This document shows positions 22,759 through 34,225 of a DNA stretch of 64,000 nucleotides, piece by piece; positions within the stretch are counted from its first letter, which is position 1, and each line of letters starts with the position of its first letter. This stretch comes from Venturia oleaginea (Eukaryota; Ascomycota; Dothideomycetes; Venturiales; Venturiaceae): assembly GCA_013176395.1 (NCBI GenBank), contig JABMLP010000003.1, positions 1,302,001 through 1,366,000 on the forward strand, given 5' to 3'. The notes below the pieces were generated by a model. It saw only the letters and a program-made list of their open reading frames with translations, was not told the origin of the DNA and ran no database searches. Position numbers and translations under genes: made by a program.

Positions 22759-24168
22759 ATGCATACATCTCAATTCTTGGCGGCGTTACTCGCCATCTCT
22801 CGAGTCCAAGCTATCAGTATGCCATCATTACTTACTGCGGCTTTGTCTCGGCGACAGGATCCAGCCCCGATTCCAGCACCTTCGCTAGCCGTACCGGTTC
22901 CGTCGCCAGCCGCACCAATACCAGCCCCAGATATTGCTGTACCCTCTGTACCAGTAGCAACACCAAATGCGCCGGTTCAAGTCCCTGCAGTGCCAGCCCC
23001 AGCACTGGATAGCGCCGTGCCAGCGCTAGCACCGGATAGTGCCGTACCTTCACCAGCTGTGCCCGTCCCTTCACCAGCCGCCCCAGTTTCTACATCAGAT
23101 AGCCCGGCATCATCACCAGATGTAGCGGCCACTGCCGCTAACGGCCTTATTGGGTCAGATCCTGCCCTTGGCCCCGATGCCGACGGCAAAAGGAAACCAA
23201 ACGGTGGCAAGCCACCACAAGGCGGGGGAAATGGCCAATGTCCTCCGATTTGGAACAAAATCTCAAGAGATCTAACACCCATGTTCTTGGAGGACGGACA
23301 ATGCAATGATCTAGCCCGTGGAGCTATCCGTGCGGCCTTCCACGATTGCGGCGCCTACAAGTTGAGTCTAGGAACGAGTGCGGGATGTGATGGTTCCTTG
23401 TTTCTTGCACCAGAAGAACTTGAAAGACGAGAGAATGGCGGTTTGAAAGAAGTTGTACCAGTGCTTGGCGCACTCGCGCAGAAGTACGGAGTTGGAATGG
23501 CCGACTTTTTCCAATTCGCTGGTGGTACGTTTATTCATTCCGGATCTTGTTGTTCATATGCTAATCTTTACCACAGCCCACGCAGTCAAAACTTGCCCCT
23601 TGGGACCAACAGTTCAGGTCTTCGTTGGACGCAAAGATTCCAGAAAAGCCAATCCCGAAGGCCTCATACCAAATCCTCGCAGTCCAGGAAACGAGCTCGT
23701 CAAGCTCTTTGAGCAAAAGGGAATCAGCCCGGTAGAATTAGCCGCCCTGATTGGTGCTCACACTGCCTCGAAACAACGTATTTTCGACCCCAGGATGGCT
23801 GGAACGCCACTCGATAGCACCGTCGGTGTATGGGACGTCAAATTTTACCAACAAGTCTTGCAAAAGACAGCGCCATTCATCTTGCCTAGCGATGCAGCTT
23901 TGGCAAAGAATGCCGCGACGGGTGGTGCTTTCAAGTCCTTTGCTGCCAGCCAAGGGGGCTGGAGTGCTGCTTTCTCTCCTGCGTAAGTTTTGGACTCGGT
24001 ATTTTGATTCATATCAAAGTCACTAACAGTTATTCCAGCATGACACATCTTGGTCTTCTAGGCGTCGAGAGAGCTGGTTTGATCGATTGTACAGCGGCGC
24101 TTCCGCGTGGAGCGTACAAGAGACACGCCATCCCCGCGAAACGCAGCTGGTGGCAAAGTGCGTGGTAG
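22759..24168 (+). CDS. Secreted class II (lignin-type) heme peroxidase with Pro/Ala linker
   Basis: Secreted heme peroxidase of the fungal class II type, using H2O2 to oxidise phenolic or aromatic substrates. Exons are 22759-23524, 23577-23982 and 24039-24168 (introns of 52 and 56 bp). A signal peptide (MHTSQFLAALLAISRVQA) is followed by about 110 residues rich in Pro, Ala, Val and Ser with loosely repeated AVPxPSPAAP units. The catalytic domain begins near CPPIWNKISRDL and has the distal Arg/His block RAAFHDCGAY, a GCDGSL Ca-site-like motif, FFQFAGAHAV across the first junction, and the proximal His in LIGAHTASKQ. The C-terminal exon is short and ends at TAG 24166-24168. The 3' end is the least certain part, because a further intron could extend it. 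I see no tryptophan or Mn-site assignment that can be made safely, so lignin activity is not claimed. Confidence 0.85.
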
Positions 24169-25426
24169 ATGCTCGATCTTTCCAAGTTTGCATCGCGTTG
24201 GCGTTTCTCAAGGGTTTATTCTCTCCCTTATCACTCTGGGCCTGGGGGCATCGCGAGAGTCGCATTCCTCATCTTCCCCCACCTTTCTCTCTTCTCCACA
24301 GTCCAGTTCGCTGGACGAACACGGAGACTCTTCTACTAATTCCTCGCATCACTTGTTGTAATATGTTTAATTTTCGAGCGTTCTTGGAGGGGCGCCCATA
24401 GACGGAAGATTATAGATGGACATGGAATTGATAATCATTTTAAGTTTCTGGTTTGTTTCTATACGCTTTAGCCTTTTCTCTTCCCTGGTATGCATGGCTC
24501 GTCGCGTGTCTCACATTGCGCGGGAACGATCCTGTCCCGTCCTGTCCTATTATTGCGGGTGATGGACACTTTGTTTTGTAATGGTACACTAAAGCGAGAC
24601 CATTGACGTTGGGGATGTTATACCAACGGGCAGCATTGAAGGACTAACTTTAGCATGGAAGTAGTTTTATCCCCTTTCGCCACCTCAGACACACTTACAC
24701 ACCACAGACCACCATCGCTAGAATCTGGCGAGAGAGGGTGCGCACGATGGCGTTGGCATTGATGTCAACAAACACAGCCCATCCAATTTCCATCCCGTCC
24801 GACCGCCGATAGGACGAAATACTGTGCCGGCGGAAAAGACCCTCCACTTTTAGCCTTCCGCTCATAGCACCGAAAGGCTCTCAGAAGCCAAGTCTCAATA
24901 ACTAAATGGTGCATTTTGGAATAGGGCGGAGAATACCTATGCTCTAGCCCTAGCCTTGAAATTACCAAGGCGTACAAGTCACCCATGCATGCACATCCCG
25001 CTAGACGGCGCTCGAGAGACCCCCTCCTCACTAAAAGCGAAAGGTCATTTCCGCCAGCACGATACTGTCCCGGTCCGAGGACAAAGTCGGGGTACTATGC
25101 TGTCTTTCATACATCTCTCGCTACATCTATCTTATCCCCATCGACCCCGTCCCACTGTCCCTTCCCCGGCCGAGTGTTGACAGAAAACCCCGAGACTCAC
25201 TCAGCGCAGCGGTGCGGTCGGTGATCAAATCCCTCGAAAATCTCTTCTCGACAAGCAATTGCAGGAACGAAAAAAAAAAAAAAAAAAAAAGGATTACGTG
25301 TCATTTGGGGGTATCATCGCAATCATCCCTTTCATCCTCCACTACTTATCAAAATCGAAAAAAAACAAAACCCGAATACGCTCACCAAGCAATTCCCAAA
25401 GTTCCCATGCCAAACAAATATGATCA
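24169..25426. other. Intergenic, with a 21-A tract
   Basis: About 1.26 kb between the convergent peroxidase and SFI1 stop codons. It contains an uninterrupted run of 21 A at 25270-25290, about 140 bp beyond the SFI1 stop (poly-T on the SFI1 strand). No gene is supported. Confidence 0.55.
25270..25290. repeat. Poly(A) tract, 21 bp
   Basis: A homopolymer of 21 adenines on the plus strand. It may be a mononucleotide microsatellite. No retroposed gene is visible next to it. Confidence 0.9.
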
Positions 25427-28400
25427 TTACCTCAAACTCCTCTCTTCACTGGCCTCAGCAATATCTTCGAAACCCACAAACCCAACTGATCCCCTTCCAC
25501 CAATAGTCCCAGGCGTCTTACTCAATCCGCCTCTCCCTCTCAGCCCACTCCTCCCCAGTCCAAATCCAGAAGAAGAGGAGCCAGGTGTCCGCATCCCCCC
25601 TCTTGGCCTTTCAGGATATCCTTGCTCTCTCAACTTGCGTTCGAAAGGCGTGATACCACCTCTCGCCCTCCCCGAAAAACCCGGGGGCGCAGACGAGCTC
25701 TGCTGCCTACTCGGAGCGGACGCAGGTACTTTCAACGCACTCGCCGGTGGTGGAACCGTACTAGTAAACCTCTCCCTCCCTATTGCTCTAGCTGTATTCC
25801 GTTTCGATGGTGTACGAAGATATCCAGGTAATGGTGTTGATGCAAACACGCCCTCGGCTGCGAAATCGATATCACCTCCATCACCCTCGCCATCGGGGAA
25901 TGTACCTAGATCAAGATCTAGATTTCCTAGATTCCAGGCCGAAGTTTCGTAGATGGTTAGGTCGCCTGGTGCTCTTACCCCTCCTCTGGCGCCAGTAGCT
26001 TGGGCGAAAGGAGCGTCTTCTTCTTCGTCGTCGTCGAACTCTTCTTCGTCTTCAGGACTGCCGCCTCTTTGATGGACATCGGAGCGCTTGAGACGACCTT
26101 GTTGGAGAGCTAGAGAGCGAGCAGCCCAATATCGAAGCATATTCTTGACGTGTTTCTGCCAATGCATTTCGCGAAGATCGCGGGCACCTTGGTCTTGCTG
26201 TCTGAATTGGAGGAGTCGAAATCTCAGTCTCCGAAGAGAAGTGATAGCTTCCACAGCAGCCCAGTCATTACTGAAGCCTGCGGCATCACGCTTCATATCC
26301 TGCAATTGCGCGCATCTCTCTCTCATCTTTCCTAAAGCATTGGTGAGGAGATGAGTCCGATCCATCACGACTGCTTGTCTGTTTTGGCGCACCAAAACCG
26401 AAGCTTTACTTTTCCAAGCTCCGAAATCAGAGACAGCAATGCGCATAGCGCGATCTTCTTCCTTTTCAGCTGCTGTGTGTTCCATGGCTCTGATCTGCGC
26501 AAGACGATTTTGCATCCTCCGCAGCATCTCACGAGCAAGATTCATTTTCGTTCTCCGACGGACCTGGGCGTAGATCTCTCTTCGACGGATTTGCTGATGG
26601 TGATGGGTTGCTGTTTTTAGGTTTCTGAGGGTAGAAGTGGTGAGGATGTAGAATCGCGCTGCAGCTGCCTTTCCATTCAGTTCTTGAATATTGGCATTCT
26701 GGGCGCGTAGAGAGCCTAGTGCTTGAGATCCAAGGCGTCGATTCCGGAAAGCCCCAGCCTCAGCTTCTTGTTGTTGTCGATTTCGAAACGTGGAAACGAG
26801 ACTGTGCAGAGCACCTCGGGTCTGAATCTGGCGTTGCCTGTTCGCAAATGTCTGCGAAGCATTCCCCAAAGCTTGTCGCCTTACTTGAGCTTTAGCAGCC
26901 CACTGGCCGAGACAACTCGAGGCAAGTTTGACATCTCGTTCCCTGGTCGCAATCGTCTCTCTGGCAAAGAGGATCCACTTGTAGAACGTCTCTGCTCGCA
27001 ATCTTGCCACAATCCTGATTTCAAGATAGCGTATCCGTAGAGCGTCATTCCAATTTGTGAAGGCATTTCGTGCAATCCGTGAGTCGTGAACTGTCGTAGC
27101 TTGACGGGACATGTGCGCATTCTTCTTCCAGACGGAGAGAGCCGTATGGAGTAGACGCATGTTCCTCCTTTGGGTGGTCTGAGCAGCCATAGGTTGCAGC
27201 CTCGCTGCTGTTCTCCAGATCTCAAAACTTCGATCGAGAAGCTTCTTCTTCCTGAACTCTGCCGCATCGGCGTCCGTGATGACAAGCTTCTGCTGCTTCA
27301 CAGCCAACGCTTTCAACACTCGTCTTTGAATAGCATGCTCTCGCATCTGCAAAACATACTGATCCCTCTCCTGGATCAAGCGAACCTTTTCCCTCCACAA
27401 CTGGAAATATTTCTCTTTCCTTTGACGTGCTTTAAATTTAGGAGCTTTCCTTGCGCAATACTGGAAGGCCAGCCTGACCCACAGCCTTTTTTGAATACTA
27501 ACCTCGTACCTTGCAGCAGCTTGAATACTGTTGCTCTCCACCTCTGCTATCCGCTGTTGCCATATGCGAAAGAACTTTGAGAGAATATGTTGGCGCACTT
27601 TTGCATCTCTCGCGACTGTGATGCCTTTCCAAGCAGTGAAATACCTGGCGCGCAATATCTGTCGTCTCGCTATGTGTGTCTTCTCCCTCTTCTCCTCGGC
27701 CAAAGCAACCCAATGCGTCAATGCCTTGAGTTTGAGCATTTCATCCCTCATTTCAATAGCCCTAGCCTCTTGATGCCTGAAGTAGAGACTCGTTTCCCTC
27801 TCTTGCTGACGATCAAAAGTTTTGGCGCGCCACTGCTCGAGCGCATTCCGTAGTAAGACACCTTGGTCAAAGTCTTCAGCCATCATGTCCATGCGCATAT
27901 GTTTCCGCTGTAAATCCACTGCTTTATGTCGCCATTGCCATAATATCCTACGTTGCGCGATACAAGCTTTGCTATGTTGAAATGCTTCAACGTCTTCCTC
28001 CATCTCTTCATCTGAGCGCTGGAATAGTCCTTGGGGCAGAAAAATGTACGCATCTTGTGCTGAATTAACACCACTCATGAAGGAATGCCGTCGTGATCGC
28101 GTAATGCTGAGTTCAGATTCGTCAGCGGAATATGCGTCGCCTCCATTCACAAGTCCTGGATATCCTCTTGCGATTCGGAGACTGTGATTTGTGGATGCCG
28201 ACGCGGCGCGTTTGTGTCGGAAAGGTAGATTGTCGGATGACGCTCTGGTTTTCAATCTGCCTCTTGGATCGGTAACCTGCAAGAGAGGCGTCGAGAATGT
28301 GTCCTGCGACCGCGACCGTCTATCCAGCACCCCATTTCGTCTCCGTGGTGGTTGCAACAGCGCGCTATTCGTTCCATTCGTGATGGGCTGGACAGGGAAT

Positions 28401-28929
28401 TGCACCCCATTCCTCGTATCCTGCGTCGTCTCTTCGTGGTGCCCATTGGTACCATTTCCATACCCGTTGACTTGTTCATTCCCATTGACGTGTCCCTGCT
28501 CCTCAGTGTAATCCGTGGTGGCTCCATCTTGGCCTTCCTCTGGGTAGACTTCAATCCCCATCTCTTTGAGCATATTCTCAAACCTCTCATAGACTGTCTC
28601 TCCCTCCCTCCTCCCAGCCACCATCCTGACCACAAACTGAAAGTACTTCCCACTCTCCTCGGGGCCGACATTTTCGCGGTGTATAATCTCATCGTACGCG
28701 CCAAAGAGGCCAGGACCGAAGGGGGGATCGGGTTTTTGGGCGGCCAGGAGAACAATATCGTAGAGTAGGTTGATGTCTATAGCGAAGCGCGTCAGTATCG
28801 ATCGTGGGCCGTCTGGTTTGGCTTGGTTGGAGGTCGCGTCTGGTCTGGCTTGGTTGGAGCGCAGAAGGAAGGGATCATACCAGCATCACTAAGCACCTCG
28901 TCATGTCTATTCCCATTCATACGTGACAT
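25427..28929 (-). CDS. SFI1: Spindle pole body protein Sfi1 (centrin-binding)
   Basis: Sfi1 is the elongated helical centrin-binding protein of the spindle pole body half-bridge, needed for its duplication. Exon 1 is 28929-28881 (MSRMNGNRHDEVLSDA), a 104-bp intron follows (28777-28880), and exon 2 is 28776-25427, giving 1,132 residues. After the N-terminal block (DINLLYDIVLLAAQKPD, FGPGLFGAYDEIIH) and a disordered Ser/Asn-rich stretch, the centre consists of about 20 repeats spaced 30-40 residues apart ending in a Trp-Lys/Arg/Gln core, such as ALTHWVALAEEK, YFTAWKGI, FFRIWQQRI and SLGQWAAK-like CLGQWAAKA. The tail is acidic, then Gly/Ser/Pro-rich. The repeat pattern is diagnostic. It shares a 354-bp divergent promoter with the small CX9C gene. 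Confidence 0.93.
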
Positions 28930-29283
28930 TCGAGATATCTCCAACGCTCAGCGCGTGGGTAAAGATGCATAAAGACGGCATGCGTGGAAGCTCAATTGAT
29001 TCGCGCCCAGAGATTCGAAGCTTCATTCGGTGTTGTGTCGCGTACGCAGCACAGCCGTTTATACTCTTCCAGTGATTGCGCAAAGTCAATACTCGCTCAG
29101 AAATGTGTTGTCGCAAAGGGTGAGGATTGAGGAATGTAAATAAATCTCGGGCGCATTGTCGAAATCTTTGGTTCGCGAAATAATCGTCCTTTCCGTTTCG
29201 GGGCATGGTCACCTTTTTGTTTTTTCGGGGTTCAATCATCGAAGTCCAATAGTCACCATCCACATCAGAAACATCGAAACAAA
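28930..29283. promoter_or_regulatory. Divergent promoter region, SFI1 and CX9C gene
   Basis: 354 bp between divergent start codons. A 149-codon minus-strand frame (28907-29356) crosses this spacer and both genes in other frames and is not taken as coding. Confidence 0.5.
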
Positions 29284-29567
29284 ATGCCGACGAAGACGAG
29301 ACAGATTGAGAGATTCGCTGCCGCCGTGGGCAAATGCTCCAAGGAGGTGGGAACATCTATCAATCTCAGACTGAGTCGAGCCAAGGACTAACCATTGCCA
29401 GAGCGCCGTTTATGGAAAATGCATCGTTGCCGACTACAATAATGTCCAGAAGGACAAGTGTGCGGCTGAGTTTATGAAGTTGCAGCAGTGTTACACTGTA
29501 AGTATATCTTGATTAGAAGCTGTTAACCCATACTAATACTGTAAAGGCTGCTTATCGAAAAAGGTGA
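29284..29567 (+). CDS. Twin CX9C mitochondrial protein, NDUFAF8-like
   Basis: A 59-residue protein assembled from three small exons: 29284-29346, 29402-29497 and 29547-29567 (introns of 55 and 49 bp). Each junction is in phase 0. It contains two exact C-x9-C motifs, KCSKESAVYGKC (formed across the first junction) and DKCAAEFMKLQQC. Twin CX9C proteins are imported into the mitochondrial intermembrane space and oxidised by Mia40. The arrangement A/VYGKC, then C-x2-EF-x-L-x2-C-Y/F-x-AA, closely resembles human NDUFAF8, a complex I assembly factor working with NDUFAF5. That assignment rests on pattern similarity only. The first donor (GTGGGA) is weak, but no other choice keeps the first CX9C. It is convergent with ILS1, 232 bp away. 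Confidence 0.8.
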
Positions 29568-29799
29568 TGGCAGCTTGGTGAAGGTTTGGGGAGGCAGGAC
29601 GGTCATGGTAGTCGACACAAAAGTCATCGGTCAATGCTTCATCTGTTCACTACTAGCACTGGTACTGCGCTTCGAAGGGCTCAGGCGGATCAAGAGGCTG
29701 CTCTACGACTCCCAATAAAGACCATACATACTTCTGCATCAATGCGTAACCCGCTCATAATCATAACCCTCATAGTCCTCATATCTTCCAGAGCAACTT

Positions 29800-32700
29800 C
29801 TACAGCTTCACCAATCTTAATAAGAACGTAGCCTTCTGTACTTCTTGATCCTCTTCTACAATGACTTTCTCCTTCTTACCATTGACAACCTTGCCCTCAA
29901 CTTCCGAAACAACGTGCTTGTCGACCGGCCGTCTTAAAGCTTTCTCGATAGCTGCACTCTGCGTCTCGAACACGTCCTCGAGACCAATATTGTCCGGATC
30001 GCTGAGAACACGGTACTCCATTCCCACGTCATCTGTAGGTACAAGACCTGCCTTCTTGCGCAGACGCTGGACTCGATTGATGATCTCACGCGCTAGACCC
30101 TCCTTCTCCAGCTCGGGATACATAGCAACGTCCAGAATGATGAGAACATCGTTGTCCGTGTTGAACTCCTGCATCTTCGATGCATCGCTCACTTTCAGTG
30201 AACGCTGCACCAAAAGATCATCACGTGTGAGAGCAATACCAGCAACTGTGATTTCACCACTCTTGATGAACTCCTTGATCTCTGGTGTCGACACTTCTGG
30301 CAACGCCTTCTTCACCTTCACTGCCTCTTTCTTCAGCTTCTTGCCGAGCACGGGCCAGTCTGCTGAGCACGTGTATTGCACATCGTACTTGTCCTCGTCG
30401 GAGCTGTAGACAATGTCTCGGACGTTGAGCTCATCCCGGATATAACCTTCCAGACTTTTGACATCGTCAAGATACTCTTGATCAGGATGGATGATGACAA
30501 GAGATTTCAGAGGCGTCTTCAAACTGATGGTTCGACGGTCTCGAGAGGCCCGGCCCATGTCGACAACAGCTTGCATGCGAGTGACACGGCGTTCGACCAC
30601 TTCGTCAAAAAGCTCTTCGCGTACTTCCGGGAAAGATAAGAAGTGTACACTTCGAGCATCTTTCGCTGCGTGCGACTTGGGGATGAATGGAATGAGTCTC
30701 TGGTAGATGTTGTCGGTGATGAAGGGAGTGAATGGCGCCAGAGCACGGCACATGGTGAACAAAACTTCGAAGAGCGTGTTCAGCGCATGGAGTGTGTCCT
30801 CGGGACCAAATTCGCCCTTTAGTCGTCTTCGGTTGAGCTTAATGTACCAGTTGGTTGTGTTGTCGATGAGTTGAAGTAACTTGGGTACGACCGTATACAA
30901 ACGGTATCCCTCCATCTCAGCGTTCACAAACTTGAGCAAAGTCTGAATACTTGCCAAGATCCATTTGTCCATGACATTGTCGTTGGATGCTTCCAAAGAA
31001 GGGTCGTAAACGAAATCGGCATTCTGGACTTTCTTGAGGAGCGCAGTCTGTTGGTTAAAGAAATCGAAACTGTTCCACAGTGGCAAAAGAACGGTCTTGA
31101 TAATCTCTTTGACACCGGCCTCCTTGAACCGTAGTGGCTCTCCTCGCACAACAGGAGAGTTGATGAGATACAGTCGCAAAGCATCCGAGCCGTATTGATC
31201 CATCACGAGACCAGGGTCGGGGTAATTTTGCAACCGTTTCGACATTTTCTTTCCATCCTCAGCAAGCACCAAGCCGTTGACAACGACGTTCTTCATGGGA
31301 ATCTCGCCAAACAAGTGGGTGCCAAGAACTGCCAGTGTATAAAACCATCCCCGAGTCTGATCCAACCCTTCGGCGATAAAGTCGGCAGGGAACGCATCGT
31401 GGAAATTCTCTTTGTTCTCAAATGGATAGTGTACGGAAGCATATGGCATGCTTCCCGACTCGAACCAACAATCAAAGATCTCGTCGATACGTCGCAAATC
31501 GCCATTACCCTTTTTGCTTGGGATTGTGATGTTGTCGACTTTGTCACGATGCAGGTCAGTAATCTCACCCTCGTAACCGCTGAGCTCCTTCAACTCTGAC
31601 GCACTGCCAACGCAAACAGTCTCGGAAAAGTCCTTGTTGGCCCAGATTGGGATTGGCGTTCCCCAGTATCGGTTTCGGGAGACTGCCCAATCTCGTGCAT
31701 TGGTGATCCAGTTGGTAAATCTCTTCTCCTTCACATGAGCAGGTACCCAGTGAGACTTCTCGATGCTCTCAAGCATGTTGGGTATGATGTCAGGAATCTT
31801 GATGAACCAGGAACTGACGGCCTTGTATATTAGGGGTGTGTCGGACCGATAGCAAAATGGGTAGCTATGCATAAGTAGTCCATCAACCACTAGTCGGCCG
31901 GAGCCCTGGAGGTACTTGATGATGGGCCTGTCGGCAGCTTTGACGTGCATACCTTCAAAATCTTTGACCTGGCTGGTAAACAGACCACTCTCGTCAACAG
32001 GGTTGGGAGGTAGTCGTGAGGAGTTAATGACGCCAGCCTTCATGGCAACCTCATAATCCTCCTCACCGTACGCCGGCGCTTGGTGAACGATACCAGTACC
32101 GCTGTCGGCCGTGACGTACTTGGCATTCAAGACCTGGAATCCAACATCCTTGAACTCTTCGTAGAAATATGGAAACAGAGGCTCATACTTCCAACCGAGC
32201 ATATCGCTGCCCTTGATTTTCTCAACAATCTTGAATTTCGCCTTCTTTGGGTCCTTGTATAAAGTCTTCAGTAATGCCTCTAGGAGAATGTAGTTCTTGC
32301 CCGATTTTTCGTCGGCAATCTTTACGTATTCGAAGTCTGGGTGTGCTGCTAAACCAGTGTGCGAAGGAAGTGTCCATGGCGTGGTCGTCCAGGCTAGAAG
32401 GCAGGTCTGAGAATCTGAGAGGAGAGGGAAAGACACCACGACTGCGGGGTCCTGGACGTCCTTGTAATTTTGTTGCGATTCGAAATTGCTGAGTGGCGTA
32501 TTCAAAGCCGTGGAATACGGCATGACCTTGTATCCACGGTAAACGGCCTTCTTTTCCCACAACTGCTTGAAAACCCACCACTCGCTTTCCATGAAGCTCG
32601 TGTCCATAGTCTTTTCTCGAGGTCAGCCTTTGTCTCGACCCATGTCCTGCAGCTTCCTTACCTTGTAGTCGTTGTCAAAGTCAATCCACCTTCCCAGTCG

Positions 32701-33144
32701 ATCAATGGTCTTCCTCCATTCCCCAGAATATCTCATGACAATAGCACGACATTTTGCGTTGTATTCCTCGATTCCAAACTTCTCGACCGCGTCTTTCCCA
32801 GAGATGCCCAACTCTTTGTCAATCTCGAACTCAATTGGGACGCCATGTGTATCCCAACCAAATCGTCTCTCGACATATCGTCCTTTCATACTCCAGTACC
32901 GTGGGATAATGTCCTTGATGGTGGAAGCGAGGAGATGCCCATAATGGGGCAAGCCGGTTGCGAAGGGAGGACCATCGTAGAATGTGTAGCTTTTACGAGT
33001 TAGCAATGCATCTGGGATATAAGTTGTAATTAGTCCTCACGGCTTGTTTCCTTTGCTAAGCTCGACCTGGGTGCGGAAAGCGTCAATCTCCTTCCACATA
33101 GCCAAAATGCGCTCTTCTTCCTTTGGAAAATTCATGTTCGACAT
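29800..33144 (-). CDS. ILS1: Cytosolic isoleucyl-tRNA synthetase
   Basis: Class I aminoacyl-tRNA synthetase charging tRNA-Ile. Exons (minus) are 33144-33041, 32989-32662 and 32610-29800, with two 51-bp introns, giving 1,080 residues, close to yeast Ils1. The N-terminus is [17 protein letters not shown]. The HIGH-like motif is [11 protein letters not shown], and the Trp-rich editing/CP1 region follows ([15 protein letters not shown]). [10 protein letters not shown] and [11 protein letters not shown] are family signatures, and the KMSKS loop is [14 protein letters not shown]. The C-terminal part matches the eukaryotic cytosolic enzyme, not the mitochondrial one, and there is no targeting presequence. 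The ATG four codons downstream (MNFPKEE) is an alternative start. Confidence 0.96.
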
Positions 33145-33722
33145 TCTAGCTGATAGATTTGCGCGGAGCGCGGAAGAAGTGAAAGGGTGTCGTTCAATCG
33201 AGAGCAATTGGCAGCAATATATTCATATGTTATGACTGTCAAATCGCGGCGGTCGAGTCATGCACTAAAGGCACGTGATAACTCCCGACGCATCGATAAA
33301 GTACATTCTCAGTTAATACATCTTAAATTCTTGAAAGGCATGCATCGAATCCAATCTCAGATTAAAACATGGTTGAATCAAGCTATATGCTGGGTTATGG
33401 TCGTGGAATTCGACGAAGAGGCCGCCTTTGACAACCCGTCGATCCGTCTTGCCACTCCTCGAACCTTCATCAACTTCACAATATTGACATCCTTTTCAAA
33501 GTCACATTACACTATTCTTTTCGTGTCTTTACATATATGTGTTCAGTGCCGATATAGACCGTCTCTCTCCAAAGCCTTCATCTTCATGCAAACATTGCCA
33601 TCCGGCATTCACCTCCAACACCGGACCCAGCCTCTTTCTCCGACGACCAATTCTCCCCCCAACCAATCTAACAATTGACGTTCTGCAAACACGTTAGCAC
33701 CAAAGCTCTTCCTATCAGCGAT
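33145..33722. other. Intergenic between ILS1 start and the small secreted-protein candidate
   Basis: 578 bp that must contain the ILS1 promoter. A 163-codon plus-strand frame (33187-33678) lies antisense to this spacer. It has no signal peptide or motif I recognise, so it is not called. Confidence 0.45.
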
Positions 33723-34085
33723 CTAGAACGTACGCAGCAGACTTGTGTGGGCTGATCGACCATTGCCTTTTTGCACGTTGCCTGGCAATAATGCGCATTC
33801 TGCGGTATACCTCTTTGCCACAATAACTAAGCTATAATATCCTATTAGCCTGGAAGTTTCTATGATAAAGTAATATAACCATGGAGCCTGAAAGCAATTG
33901 GTATAACGTACGATTATTTTTTGACCAACTACAGTACAAATACCGCAGAAAGGAAATGCACCGATTGGATCGGTTGATACAGGAAAATTAGGACCGGTAT
34001 TATCAGATACTTTTATTACAGGAGTTCTAAGAAATTGCGGTACGGCGGCAAGGACGACCGTTGAGAGGTAAAGTAGTAAAAGCAT
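33723..34085 (-). CDS. Possible small secreted Cys-containing protein, disrupted 5' end
   Basis: A candidate gene of unknown family. Exon 1 is 34085-33880 and exon 2 is 33831-33723, joined across a 48-bp intron with a CTAAT branch site and TATAG acceptor, giving 104 residues. The N-terminus MLLLLYLSTVVLAAVP looks like a secretion signal. The mature part has about five cysteines, including FCGIC and TNC, and no domain I recognise. Its ATG overlaps the TA target duplication of the transposon at 34087-35209, so the native promoter and leader now lie 1.1 kb away, beyond 35212. Reading through without splicing or through the transposon end gives a longer frame (to 34196) whose first 37 residues are transposon-encoded. 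Whether the gene was ever expressed is unknown. Confidence 0.45.
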   Translation of the reverse strand: MLLLLYLSTVVLAAVPQFLRTPVIKVSDNTGPNFPVSTDPIGAFPFCGICTVVGQKIIVRYTNCFQAPWLYYFIIETSRLIGYYSLVIVAKRYTAECALLPGNVQKGNGRSAHTSLLRTF

Positions 34086-34086
34086 A

Positions 34087-34172
34087 ACGTACTTCACAAG
34101 CGAGTGGGCCACCCAAGCGAGTGGGCCACCCAAGCGAGTGGGCCACCTCACAAACGTAAACCGCCTTTGTAA
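34087..34172 (+). repeat. Left terminal inverted repeat, expanded
   Basis: Starts ACGTACTTCACAAG and ends near CCGCCTTTGTAA. It is 86 bp, against 52 bp on the right, because a 17-bp unit inside it is present three times. Confidence 0.88.
34097..34147 (+). repeat. Three perfect tandem copies of a 17-bp unit
   Basis: CAAGCGAGTGGGCCACC occurs at 34097-34113, 34114-34130 and 34131-34147. The right terminal repeat has only one copy (with one C-to-T difference), so two copies were added in the left repeat, probably by replication slippage or during transposition. Confidence 0.95.
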
Positions 34173-34225
34173 AAATACTGCGCAACCCTGCAACAATTTA
34201 TAGTATTAAATAGAATAGAATATTA

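Noticed and set aside
33187..33678. 163-codon plus-strand ORF
   Set aside because: It lies over the ILS1 promoter with no domain or signal peptide.
34086..34196. N-terminal extension of the small secreted-protein frame through the transposon end
   Set aside because: These codons are the terminal inverted repeat and not ancestral coding sequence. The ATG at 34085 is preferred.
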